NCBI GenBank assembly: GCA_963681505.1
Contig: OY811975.1
Location: 10,242,230 to 10,306,229, forward strand
Length of the DNA stretch: 64,000 nucleotides
Direction: 5' to 3'
From: Eunapius fragilis
Taxonomy: Eukaryota; Porifera; Demospongiae; Spongillida; Spongillidae
How positions within the stretch are numbered: position 1 is the stretch's first letter; every line of letters begins with the position of its first letter. Of this stretch, positions 25,077 through 37,102 are shown in pieces. A program made the position numbers and the translations under genes. The notes below the pieces were generated by a model that saw only the letters and a list, made by a program, of their open reading frames with translations, made no database searches and was not told the DNA's origin.

Positions 25077-27047
25077 ATGGCCTTGTGCAATCCAAGTGGT
25101 TAGCTCTTCTGATAGCCTGACTTCACCAACACTAGCTGTCCTCAAAACACCAATGATAGTTCTCCAGGTGTAAGGAGGTGACCCACTTCTCTTCCACAAA
25201 CCAAACATTTCAGTAAATGCTCTGTGGTAGTCCACAAAGCTTTGGTGGAGTGGACATATTGTCTGAATCTGAGTTGGTGTGAGGCCAAGTTGAAGTCTAC
25301 CTATCTCATTCTTGTGAGGGATAACAACTGCCACTTTGTCCATCAGGTGTGATAATGATGATTCACTGTCCATGGACAAAGGAACTGTAAAGAGATGGAA
25401 CAGGCGATGATGAATTAATCTACAACACACATTGCCAACCTGATTGACTGGAAGCTTGTTTTATGGCAGTGCTCTCACCCAACCCAATATCATGGTACTG
25501 TGGTTGACCACTATAGTCAATAAACAGGACCCACTTCACATCAAACTGTTTTTTCATCCATGTTTCTATTAGAAAGAAAGTGACAATAAAGTAACCTGCA
25601 TGTTAGATCCCACTATCCTTTACCAGACTGTTGAATCAACTCATCTGCAGTCCTGCTCTGTTGGATGGTGGTAGCATTGGTGATGTTGACATCAGCAGGT
25701 ATGAGGTCAGGGTGACTGTGTGCATTATGTCATCATGCGGAGAAGTGCTAATCATACACAAGGGTTCTGCAATCTTAAAATAGCCCAATCTGACTGAAAA
25801 CTACTTTGGCCAGCTAAATGAGTGCATGTACAAATATACTTCTGTACATGCACAGATACTTAACTAATCTATGAGCATTTTATTAAAATGTGTGTACCTT
25901 TTTGCTTAGAATGTAGCCAGACCTGCAGATACTAGTACTCTGTAGTGATGTACATTTCAAAGCAGCATGTCTTATCTTTAACAGTAATCCCCAATACCCT
26001 CTGACTGACTCCATTAACCAGCAAGAGTTTTTCTACTGACAACTAAAGTGTGTCTGCATAAGAGCACTCAAATGGCATGCATGTCTCCAAACCAATGCCA
26101 CTTCTGATCAGTAGGTGAAAAGGCATAGATGGCAGAAGACATCTTTCCACCCTCTCCTCCTCCCCCTATGGCTAGAAGTACATCATCAACCATGCATATA
26201 GATGAGCCAGAGTATGGAACATCTGGAAGCTTCCTCCTAGCAGAAGGCTGACAGGTGTGCGCTGAAGTCTGCGAAATGGTACGTAGTTGTGTATATGCAT
26301 GTTTGTGTGTGCAACATATGAGTGTGAGTGTATGCAGACACCTAAGTAGCTGTTTAGGGTGGATTCACTGCAGGTCTATTACAACATGCAGAGTTCAGAT
26401 CATTTACATTGCATGCAGCTATACATACACAATGGTCAGACTCACCAGGTCACTGACATTTATGCACCAAACAGCTGTGTCCATTCCCCATCCTCCCATC
26501 ACAAAGACCACCCCTCCATGGACCACCGCAGACATGGCTCCACTTTGCTGAGGAAGTGGTGGCCCAAAGTGCCAGGTCTGTGTGTTACCATCAAACACCT
26601 GAACATCATTTAAACGCCTCCCAGCATCACTCCATCCTCCCATAACCACCAGACCACCTTCATTGACACTAACTACACAGGAAAACTCACACCCTACTAG
26701 CATCTCAGACATGGTGGTCCATTTTCCTTCTTTCCATACCATCACCTTTTTAATACACATGCCGCCATCCTTCAAACCTCCTATAGCTAATAAATACATC
26801 GCCTTTCTACACACACTATCCTTCGAATCTCTTACCGCTACTAAACCCACGCCTAGTTTGGCACCTACATCAACATCATCAGTGCATTTCTTCCAAATAT
26901 TCATTCAGGTCAACTTGTAAACAGCTTTACCTCGTCCCAAACCACTGTACCCTCCTCTCCCACCTCCACCAGACCTCCTCCATATTCTCTTCTATCACCT
27001 TGCTCAGGTACTTTAGAGCAGGTTCCATATTGCAATGTCAAATTCAT
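25077..27047 (-). pseudogene. Kelch-death gene, inactive left-arm copy
   Basis: Minus-strand paralogue of the gene at 39880-42351. The exons correspond to 27047-26446 (Kelch repeats: MYLLAIGGLKDGG, LVVMGGWSDAGRR, VVFVMGGWGM), 26268-about 25980 (Kelch: VLLAIGGGGEGGKMSS), about 25570-25445, and 25387-25077 (death domain: LMDKVAVVIPH, LGLTPTQIQTICPL, YTWRTIIGVLR). Defects seen: one base lost in the VVWG(D) region of exon 1, a 4-bp ATGC duplication in exon 2 causing a frameshift (near 26070), a TAG shortly after it, and loss of the exon-2 donor (AAAGATAAGAC where the intact gene has GAAGGTAAGAC). The death-domain exon is still open. The CT microsatellite of the sister intron is absent. Confidence 0.8.
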
Positions 27048-27900
27048 TCAGCTGAAATAGTTGGAGAAATATGGTTATCGCAGACAATACTTTAGTTTAA
27101 GGACAAACTAGGTTGGACACAAAAATGCACAGGACAGACACCACAACACAAATAGCAAACGTTTAGACAAAAATGAGATAAATTGAACATGTGCAAGAGG
27201 AGCTGGATACATGGATATTTAATTACATTATAAAGGTTGCTCCTAGTGTGTTGAACATTACCTGTAAACCACTACAGTTACATTTTTATTGTCATGTATA
27301 TCTGTTGTGTGTGCGTACATGCACATGTTGTACAGATGGCCAGTAACCCTGCAGAAAATGTTATTGGGTAGTCCAGTTCACTAGCCCACACCAGGTGGGG
27401 CTGAACATAATGTAGGCCTTCACAACTGATGAGCCAGTGGATATTGCTGTAATGCAAACCCTGATCCCAACCGTCCACTCTCACAGATGATTAAACTTCA
27501 TGACAGATATCGCACCCACGCATACAATACACGTCATTATATACTATTAATTTTTATTCCATTAATGCACCAGTCACTAGTTATCAATAGTTCTACCATC
27601 AGGCAGTAGAGTTCCGCATGTGTACAGAGGTTGCCATAGTTACATTGCCATTTATGGACCTAGCTGCTATGGGCTAATCGATTTTGTTATAAATGGGCCT
27701 TTATGAAAATTTTTTAATTATATAAATAGGTATAATAAGCATCATTACAAGAATAATAATAATAACTATGTAAAAACTTCAAAATGCACAATAAACACGT
27801 AACAAATGGTATGTACATACATTAAAATGGTCCAATTTGCAAAGATAACAGTATGTAGATAAACACACAAACACACATTTATACACACACACAGACACAC
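27048..27900. other. Arm sequence without a gene
   Basis: Upstream flank of the dead Kelch-death copy. It is mirrored at about 39200-39870 up to CCTAGCTGCTATGGGCTAATCGATTTTGTTATA near 27658-27692, where the retrotransposon-bearing insert begins. AT-rich and CA-rich patches occur at 27690-27900. Confidence 0.55.
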
Positions 27901-27904
27901 ATCT

Positions 27905-29352
27905 CAACATGTACATGTAAGGTCCGGTAGTCCAGCTCCATCATCAAATCCTGTTCCACTTCTCCATTTGGTTCTGGATCCGCGAAGACATACATTGGTA
28001 GCCCTCAGAATGGCAAAGGACAGCCTGGCTCGTATCCATCCTGCAACTTCAGCATATGTTTTTTTCCATTTTTGAGCTATTTTGTCAGCAAGGAGTTGTA
28101 TGAAACATTCTGCTTCTCGGCCCAAAACTCCATCAACGGACACAACTAGTGGTGGAAATGAAGCACGTCGTGCTTCTGCTGCATCATTGTATTTCCTCTT
28201 CTTTTCTTCTTCAGCGGACGATAGGACAGAGGCAACATCCCGGTGTAATACCACGGAGCGTCAGTGTCAATGACACGTATATCAAACAACGCAACCGTCT
28301 GTGACTGCCATACCCCTCTAATACTAAGATCCACAACCAGAGAAGGTATACCACACGCATCATTGGCTTCTTGAACTATTGGTTCACGGATTACGTCTTT
28401 GTACACAAGAGATGCAAGGTCACCTAATGCATCCCTTACTTCATTGTGGTGTTGGATCACAAGGCCACCTTTTCTGCAGTCAAGGGCATGTGTCATGTTG
28501 AAAACATCACCACAACCATCACATTTTGCTGGTGCCTTCAAGAGAGGTCTGTGGTAACGCAGTGCCAGGGAATCACGAAATTCAGTTGCTGAAAGGTCAA
28601 AATGATGGAGAGCAATGGGCAAGACTGTTAACCATGATGAGCAACTGATCTGGTTATGGCATGTCTTGTGTTTGGATCTAATGTAGCTAGGACTGAAGTC
28701 AGTTTGTCTTCATCATTTTGCTGATAAATCCTGTGCATAGCTGATGCTGCTTCAGACATTTGGATGGAGTGATCCAATGTAGAAAACTGCTTGTAGCCCT
28801 TGATAGCATCTACGATGTTTGATGTGCCAGCTCTGGATGTTGCAAAAGCGACTTTTGAAGTTTCAACTGGGTTGCGGACTCCCATACCCCCCATTCGTGC
28901 CGGAAGTGTAAACAGGTGATGCTCTTGATTGGATATGGTGCCTGCAAAAACTTCTGGCCAGAACATCTGATTCACTGCATCTTGAATTGGGACATACTCA
29001 TCATCAAAGTTAGGGAGTATGCGCTGTAAGTATGACCATTCAAACGCAAAGACTTTGCTAAGGCTGAAAAGGCTGCTTGAGGTTGTGATTCAGCCACTTT
29101 GGACAGTTTGACAACACTGTTTGTCAATTCCACAATCTTCTTCTGTATAAAAGCCTTGGCGCTGTCATGGTCTCCAATGAAACCACCTAGAAAACGATAT
29201 CCTTTAACCACTTTGACTCCAAGGTGTTCAAATGCAGACCTGGCTTCTGTTTCATGATTACTATCAACTATGACAATACATTTGTCAACAACCTCTGGGT
29301 AATATCCATATTTTGGTCCATGTTCACATAATTGATCAAACCAGTCACGGAC
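27905..29352 (-). pseudogene. 5'-truncated RLE-type non-LTR retrotransposon
   Basis: Minus-strand frames read in order: RT palm remainder (WFDQLCEHGPKYGYYPEVVDK; RFLGGFIGD), connection region (VNQMFWPEVFAGTISNQEHH, LPARMGGMGVRNP), then a CCHC knuckle C-x2-C-x7-H-x4-C (CDGCGDVFNMTHALDC), HHNEVRDALGDLA, SLVVDLSIRGVWQ...FDIRVID, and SVDGVLGREAE...LRGSR near the end. CCHC followed by RHN-type and PD/D-type motifs identifies the restriction-like endonuclease of R2/Hero-like LINEs. Frameshifts lie near 29045, 28640 and 28270. The 5' half is missing, and the sequence abuts the 19-bp minisatellite. The mirror arm lacks it, so it inserted, or reached this arm, after duplication. Confidence 0.75.
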
Positions 29353-29590
29353 CTATAGGATAAAGATGGACCTGTAGGATTTACATGGACCTGTAGGATA
29401 TAAATGGACCTGTAGGATATAGATGGACCTGTAGGATATAGATGGACCTGTAGGATATAGATGGACCTGTATGAAATAGATGGATCTGTAGATATAGATG
29501 GACCTGTAGGATATAGATGGACCTGTAGGATGCAGATGGGCCTGTGGGATGTAGATGGACTTGTAGGATATAGACGGACCAGTGTCGGTG
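29353..29590 (-). repeat. 19-bp minisatellite, left arm
   Basis: About twelve units of GACCTGTAGGATATAGATG with variants. It is the inverse of the larger array at 38420-39205. Confidence 0.95.
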
Positions 29591-30058
29591 TAATCGATCA
29601 GCCAGCATGTTTTGAAATAGTAAATAACCTGATAAAGGGATGTTTAATCATACCATTACATATCTTGCAACTGATGAACCAGCATTAGGTAAATAGGACC
29701 AAATAAGGTCACAGTGTGTGCAGTACAATATAGCTGCCATTACGTGCAGTCATATTAACTTAGTACCAAGTTAGCATTGATATGCTTAAAACTATGCATT
29801 CCAGACATTGAGGTCTCAATTGTGTCCAATGCAAGTGACAACCCAAGGTGTTAGTTCTGGACTTTGCTGTCCTCAGGAGAAACAAATAACATACAGACTG
29901 AGCATTATGGAATTAAATAACCGATGATACATCTACAAATTTTGAGTGAGATATTTTTCCTATTTAGCTGGATGAACATTAGTTGTAAGCACTCTGCACC
30001 CCACTAATAAGAAATAGATGGCTTGAATTACAGTGGAAATCGTGGTACTTGTTCCTAA
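29591..30058. other. Inner end of left duplication arm
   Basis: Noncoding. It mirrors 37990-38415 (for example GACATTGAGGTCTCAATTGT at 29805 against ACAACTGAGATCTCAATGTC at 38197), with homology ending near 30030. No gene. Confidence 0.6.
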
Positions 30059-31731
30059 TTTTTCTTGAATGTGAATTTGGTTCACTTGAATGTTTTTTGA
30101 TTGATATGCACAGAAATAAAAATCTGACAACGCACGTTTGTTACATAATTTCTTGCCAATAGGCGTTCATATAAATACTATGCATCACGTGACTTTTTGG
30201 TTTCACTACGACCTTGGATAGTAAACAAATTACCATTTATAGTTTTAGGCAATTTCTCTATCGTTTGGTTATGAATTTTACGAACCGGGATGCATAGAAT
30301 AAGTGGCCGTTTCCCCATCGTTTGCTCGATTTGGATTTTTAGTCCGGTAAAAGGAAACGGCTTTTTCTATACAGACGCCATATTTTTTTACTGCTTTGTG
30401 TTAGGTTAGAAACTTCGCTTTGCGCGATTTCTGTGTCCCAGAAATTTACGATATAGTAGTACGACCAGTACTTTGGGAGATCTTTCTTGCTGTGCCAATG
30501 CGCAGTCTATCGCTAACAAAATGCCTTCAAAGAAATCTGACTTAAAAACGTAGCAATTTGCAAATGAATGACATTAAAATAGTTACGTTATTGAAGTTAT
30601 ATTCTAGTTATTCGAATATGGCTGAGGGCGTTGACGGTTCTTTTCAGAACCAAATCACTCGTCGCTTGCCGAGTAAGGCTAGTCAAGCAGCAATCTTTGC
30701 ATGGAAACCTCTTTGAGCTAAGAAATCCCCAAGAGGAGACCCGCGAGCTGGAGTAGCAAGTTTATGCGAATGAGCATGACTAAGAGAAGGACTGCAGCTT
30801 CTATCGCGGAAAGTGCCACGAAAGAGAGTTGCAGTCTCTAGCCGAATTTATGCCGATCTTGCTGATACGGATGCAAGAACACTTCCTTGCGGTTGTACTA
30901 TATAGAATTGACGGATGGCGTACCTCCCATTCGTGCTCGGAACAGAGTTAGCCAAATGTTCTTTGGCTAACTTTGTTCCGAGCACGAACTTGCAAACTTG
31001 CATAAACTTGCTAGCCCGCTGTTTGGACCGTTGTGCTACTCCAGCTCGCGGGATTTCTTTGCACAAAGAGGTTTCCATGCAGAGATTGCTGCTTGACTAG
31101 CCTTTCTCGGCAAGCGACGAGTGATTTGGTTCTGAAAAGAACTGTTTTCGCTGTCAACAACACCCTCAGCCATATTCGAATAACTAGAATATAACTTCAA
31201 TAACGTAACTATTTAATGTCATTCATTGCAAATGGCTACGTTTTTAAGCCAGATTTCTTTGAAGGCATTTTGTTAACTATACACTGCGCATTGGCACAGC
31301 AAAAAAGATCTCCAACAATAAAGTACTGGTCGTACTACTCTATCGTAAATTTCTGGGACAAGAAATCGCGCAAAGCAAAGTAATACAAAGCAGTGTAAAA
31401 TATGGCGTCTGTATCGAAAACGCCGTTTCCTTTTACCGGACTAAAAATAAAAATCCAACTCGAGCAAACGATGGGGAAACGGCCACTCTTTCTATGCATC
31501 CCGATTCGTAACAATTCATGACCAAACGAGAGAGAAATTGATCTAAAACTATAAATGGTAATTTGTTTACTATCCAATAGCGTAGTGAAACCAAAAAGTC
31601 ACGTGATGCGTAGTATTTATGAATACTTATTGGCAAGCAATTATATAACAAACGTGCGTTGTCAGATTTTTATTTCAGTGCATATTAGTCAATAAACATT
31701 CAAGTGAACCAAATTCACATCAAGAGAATTT
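30059..31731. mobile_element. 1.67-kb foldback element
   Basis: Two arms of roughly 800-900 bp are inverted copies. The left arm begins TTTTTCTTGAATGTGAATTTGG and the right arm ends AAATTCACATCAAGAGAATTTT. They pair through to a central hairpin at about 30935-30990 (GTGCTCGGAACAGAGTTAGC and its complement flanking AAATGTTCT). Identity is high but imperfect, and there are no long open frames. It is a noncoding foldback (snapback) transposon or an inverted local duplication. It sits 29 bp inside the inner edge of the left arm. Confidence 0.8.
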
Positions 31732-34700
31732 TAAGCTTTCCACGTAGCGGTGATGTAATCCATCCGCAGCTGTTGGGTATTAGGGTCTGGGTACTAGACC
31801 ACAAAACAGGGCTATGAAATGACAGATTAGCCGAGCTCTCTGACGTTCTCCACTTACATGAAAAATAACCTAGGCCCCACCCCACCTCCTTATAGAAACA
31901 AAACCCGGCAACAACTAGCCACTCGTACACCTACAGTGTGCAGAAGGAAACATTCGTTATGCATCGGTTGCCTCCAGTCCATGCAGAGGACCAAACTAAA
32001 GCAGTGGGCAATCAAACAAACAGTTTAAGTCAGTGTGGTCCATACAACGGTGCGCGATTTTTAAAACGAGAGTGGCATTCAAGTATTACTATTAGTTGGG
32101 CTAGCCCACCTTCTGCATATATTGTGGTGTGTGTGTGTGTTGGGGGGGGGGGGGGGGGGGGGGGGTCACCATCTGATCGGAGCTACGACCACCTGTATGC
32201 CCAACTACACACTATCATCACTACAGCTTTATACGGGCATGATAACGTTCTAACCACTGTCATTACTTTTCTGATACTATGCCATCCATGATTTCATGGC
32301 ATAAAAATAAGATGTGATTTAAAAAAAACATATTGAATTAATTAAGGCATGAGAATAAATTTTTAAAAATTAATAGTGATAAAAACATTCTCTGTACGAG
32401 AAAAATGGGATTGACCTTAGCCATTAACAACACGCGACTTCCGCCTCCACTTCTGCCACCACTTTCGCCTCCACTTCGGTCCATACTCGGCATTGCATAA
32501 AATCTTGCCTCGTACCCACCCACTCCCGCGTACGTCACGCTGCGGATGTAATACACATTACCAGTGACGTAAGGGTCTGGGTACGAGAGTAGTTGCAAGG
32601 CGCTATTGTTTTTTATTATGCCCGGACGATTTACACAATAAACGATTACGTGACCATTCTCTATTTATAGCTTGCAATTTTTCACTGCAGCGTTGAGCAG
32701 TCTTCACATCCATAGTACACTAACACGCTCCCAACGGGTTAACCATTATGCAACCGTTGAGTTCAGATGACAATAAATGGTGTCCAGGGGAGTTTTGGAT
32801 ATATCTCCCGAGGAACCTGTCACGGGTGTAACATAAGCCCTATAAGCTTGTCCACGAGAGGGTAGCCAAATAGAAGATTGTCTATACTACAGCGTATAAG
32901 CGTTCCGTGCAAACGCTGTACCTTTCCATGCATTCCTCGATAATTATTCCACAATAAGATACGTTTCGACATGGAAGTAGTGAACCCTCTCGTACTTTGC
33001 TTTCGGTCTGTACCAGGCACTTTCTATGGTTAATTTACATAATGGCGAGCATAAAAATTTGCGTGCGTACAGACAATTAAATTATTGGATCACACGTGAC
33101 CTTTTTTTGACTGTTTCTGACCAGCTCTGCCTTTTCGGCTAAGCTACATCGTTTGCAACTACTGCGCTGAAGTGACCCGCAAAAAGAAATAGGTGAGCAG
33201 TCCCAAAGTGTCCACGCACGTGTCAGCATTGCGTCTTGCCTTATACAGTAAAATGTTTTAGCCAGCTAGTGAAATATACGGACTCAAAATACCATGCATG
33301 GTCAAGTGAATACAATCTCAACCCCCCCCCCCCCCCTTCCCAACCCTTTCCTTTCTGATCTGCCCCTGTCGTGCTAGCCGAGCAAGTGTATCGTGGAAAC
33401 ACTTCATGGTCATCTGGTGTGGATATATGTTTATGCATGCTATTGCATATCTAAAGCTACTTGTTTAGAAGTAATATGCTCCGTAAAATACCACTTAAGT
33501 CCCTTGTCGCAAAATAGGCTTCAAAACTATCTTTCAGCTTACTCAAATTTCAACAAATAAAAGTCGTACTGATTTTGATATTCTTAAAAAGGTACGCTCG
33601 AAAACGTTCATTCACGACAGTAATGCGCTGGCTATATAATGTGCAACTGAGCCACTTTCTTCGATGGTGGTGAAAGGAGTGAGAGAGGAAAGGCTTATAC
33701 TTCTAGTTGCTCAAACCTAGATGAACGCCACCTTCCGTTCAAATGAAAGCCGCATTGCGTTATTTCGTGGACGTGGTATGTCTGGGGGGGGGGGGGGGGG
33801 GGGGGTTAAACAAATGCGCGGGAGAACAGAATTAATCTGCTGCATAGCTGCATGCACATCCCTCCGTCCGCCAACATGCAGATACAATAATGATCAAAGG
33901 TATCGTCTGCGACAACACTGATCCACACATTATCTAATGTGCCATAATAGAAATGTATGGAGTCTGATCCTTATCACCAATATTCAGGAAGAGCCCTTGT
34001 TGAGGTCTCCATGTAGCAATGCCATGGTGAATATCTATGACTGCGGCGGGCTAATGTATTTTTAAGACCCTACCACAAGGGTTCTCCATGTAACAATCCT
34101 GCTCCGTGAATGTATATGGAGATTTAAAACTGGTTTTAACACATTGTATAACGTGCCTTCATCTGTGTAGAAGGAATGTTTAATGTTTGGAGTTTGAAAG
34201 ACTCTTCAAGACGACATGATTATAGTGTACTTCCCACAGCTGAACATGCCCAAAAATGTATACAGCGCACATGACAATAATGGCGTTCGATGACCAGCTA
34301 TCCACTTTGCACGTAGCGAACTATGTTTATTGTTACGTTCGTTTAAATATCCTGCAGAAGTATTTGGGTTGGAAGTGAACCCATGTCGTGCATGGACCTT
34401 TGCGTACCGTTTTGCAGGTTTCAGTACGTACGTGGGTTTTATAAGTAGTTGCCTATAGTATAGTCAACCGATAGAGTGCATGTGTAACACGTGGACGAGT
34501 TTACCTTAGTGTTATTCATCTGAATGCGGTTCTACCAAGCCATTATCCTGGCACAATTATATCCTTTCACGCGTAAGATTTCAATGTGATATCGATAGAA
34601 GTTAAAACTCTTATTTAGATGCTATCAGGTTACTCATCACTTTGATGGTGGCCTCCAGATGTGCAATAGAATTCCTTATCCCTATATGCGTCAAGTCCAT

Positions 34701-36500
34701 TGTTATAGTGCAACCACCAGTAGCGCGAATATTGAACGTTTGCGCCATGCCAATAATAATTGGCCGCATGCACTAACTTACCCAGTGTGCCACTTATGGT
34801 GCTATGTTTTGCCGTAGTCTCGCTATCGAATTTCAACTGGGCTGGGAACTAGGAGTACGTTTGGAAGTACTACTCCCTTGTTCCCATTATATAATTATAC
34901 ACTAAACTATGTGATGCATGTATCTGTTCACATAAACTCTACAATAACAATAACAATTTCAAAGTATATCTTATGGGCTCGGTTCCATATTCATATCTGG
35001 GGCGGGGAGAGGTTTAGAGCACCACTGATCCTTGTTGAGATGCATAAATTCCTTCTCATATGGTTCCATGCTAAACGTTACTGCAGGAAGAGGATTCTGG
35101 AGACCCCTGATATGCATTCTTCTTGGCTATTACGTGAAAATGATGTAATCATACAACCATTCTCATTTCAACAGCTTTCTTATGATCCGTTATAAGGGCT
35201 ACATCAAGCAACTCTGCCAGCTAGTGGGGTACCAACCTTTATGTTGCAGATGTCAGGCACGTCACTGATTAATATTGTATTTTGGATCTTAGTAGCTTAT
35301 TTGCAATTTATACACGAGTGCATGGGGTGACAAGAAACTGAGCATTTAGTTCCACTTTTCTTGCACTTACATGATTTAGCATTGTGTGTAATGTAATATT
35401 ATTGTGGTTAATGCAGTGAACATGTGAATATCCCAATTCCATAAAAGATTTCACTTATTATGCTACTCAGTTATGCGTCAAAAGCAATTTTGCTAAGGTT
35501 TAATAACGAATCAATTGGTGTGGCAGAGTCCACACGTATAGATGATTTAATTTCATGTTCCATAGAAATCAGAGCCAAGTCTTCATGCCTTTCTCCATGG
35601 CTGCTGACATAGCACACTGGCAGTATTAATATTGTGACATGTTGAGAATGGTTCTTTCAAATCTTTGTCTATAACACATACAGACTGCAGATTTGCAGTT
35701 TTTGAGGTCTTTTCAGCAGCTTTTGAGATGGCTCCTTACTGAGGCTTTTATGCTCTGGTCAGCCATGTGCCAAAAACCAGTACTGGAGAGACCATCTCAG
35801 AGCTAGCTACCCACATATGCCAGCAGCGGTTGACTTAGTCTAGTGCTCAAGCCCAGATTTCCAACTATTACCACATCACTGGTGAGGATCTGTGTTTGTA
35901 ATTTTGCCGTGATCAAGGACCCTCAACATGAGGCACTTCATATGTTCAGTCAAGTCAAAAGAGGCTTGTCCATGGGATGTGACATCATCCTGATGGCATT
36001 AACTTTTGGTCCATTGAGGTCGCTGAGTTAGCTGGTCCATATCTGAACTATTGCCAAATGATTGCACAAGCCGCATTGCAATATATGTAGGAGACTGAGA
36101 ATCCCTTATAATCCCTAGTGGATAGAGTCGGAGTTTAGGACTCTTTGCATCTTCCCAGAACTGGCTTTTGGGGGCCAACCTTCCCTTGTACGATGTATTA
36201 TGCCTGCAGTTATAGGGTGCCTAATGGACGTCCTTAACAACAGCCCTCAGACTGTTGGGTTCAGTTGAAAAGTGATAAACATTATGGTGAAAATTGGTAT
36301 TGGGTCCAGCAGGCAAAACTGTTGAGCACATTTCCATTAACACATTTGGATGTCTATGCTGTAGTAGAATGACTAAGCATAAGTGCCCATCACATCAGTT
36401 CGGTTGTGGCTAAAGCTGGACTGACCTAACTGGGTCCAAACAATGCTAACAATGGTTTTTAATGTGAACTTTCATCCATACAGAAATTGGTGCAACTTGT
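31732..36500. other. Largely unrecognised spacer between the duplication arms
   Basis: No gene can be supported. It contains part of a CTCGTACCC-family MITE (about 31738-31795), a full MITE at 32509-32587, homopolymer tracts (G at 32142-32165, C at 33322-33336, G at 33784-33805) and, near 35330-35385 on the minus strand, a short Cys-rich frame (KSCKCKKSGTKCSVSCHP) resembling Cys-rich tails of mobile-element or CXC-type proteins. Open frames here are short and have no domains. Confidence 0.5.
32509..32587. mobile_element. 79-bp MITE of the CTCGTACCC family
   Basis: Starts CTCGTACCC and ends GGGTACGAG, with an imperfect palindromic interior (GCGTACGTCACGCTGCGGATGT). Related copies with the shared core GCGGTGATGTAATCCATCC and GGGTCTGGGTAC are at about 31738-31795, 57285-57350 and 59672-59738. 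Confidence 0.65.
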
Positions 36501-36539
36501 TCAGTGTGAAAATAATGGCACATGTTTTCTGTTGGACTC

Positions 36540-36790
36540 ATAGGCCAACTTCAGAGGCATCACATCAAATTCCAGGAATAGTGTGTCTGTGCTGAGTAAT
36601 TCCTTCAGCTTTTTAAAAGCAGTTTGCTCCTCAGAACCCTACTAACACTGAACATTCTTCCTAGTAAGGTTGTACAATGACTCTCTGACTATGGACATAT
36701 CAGGTAGAAAATTGCTTCAGAACTGGGAAGAATGAACAAAACCCACACTCTCAGCCCACACAGAAAAGACTGCTACTATTCAGGTTACCA
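36540..36790 (-). pseudogene. Ty3/gypsy Pol fragment
   Basis: The minus strand reads GFVHSSQF, NFLPDMSIVRESLYNLTRKN and, after a slip, GSEEQTAFKKLKELLSTDT. This is the RT thumb to RNase H junction of Ty3/gypsy polymerases (YRRFIP..s.i..PL..Lt.k...W......Fe.lK..L). Stops and frame changes are frequent. Weaker remnants may extend on both sides, but I could not fix ends or LTRs. Confidence 0.6.
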
Positions 36791-37063
36791 TAGCCTAGGG
36801 TGGAGTATTTATTGATTAACAACTTGTTTCCTCCCAGACAAACCCGTAATACTAACTTGCTACAATGTCCATGCAGATTTTCCAAATAAGTCTAGCTGCA
36901 CAACAAGGAACATTCTTTTCCTGCAGTTGAACCTCCCACCCATCTTGATAAATGTGTAGACATCATGCTGGGTCTCCAGACATGCCTTCTCCATGGGTCC
37001 AGGGTTTATACTGAACAGCACTGCTCAGCACTTGAGCGATAAATGTTAGCTACAAATCCTTCA

Positions 37064-37067
<4 letters not shown>

Positions 37068-37101
<34 letters not shown>
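37068..37101 (+). repeat. (GT)n microsatellite
   Basis: About 17 GT units near the start of the right duplication arm. Confidence 0.9.

Positions 37102-37102
<1 letters not shown>

Noticed and set aside
24670..25095. 141-codon minus-strand frame overlapping the death-domain exon end
   Set aside because: The mirror copy at about 42345-42720 is interrupted and no family is recognised, so it looks like chance opening in 3' flank.
26255..26920. Plus-strand frames across the Kelch region
   Set aside because: Antisense of the Kelch exon of the minus-strand pseudogene, which aligns with the intact plus-strand gene at 39880.
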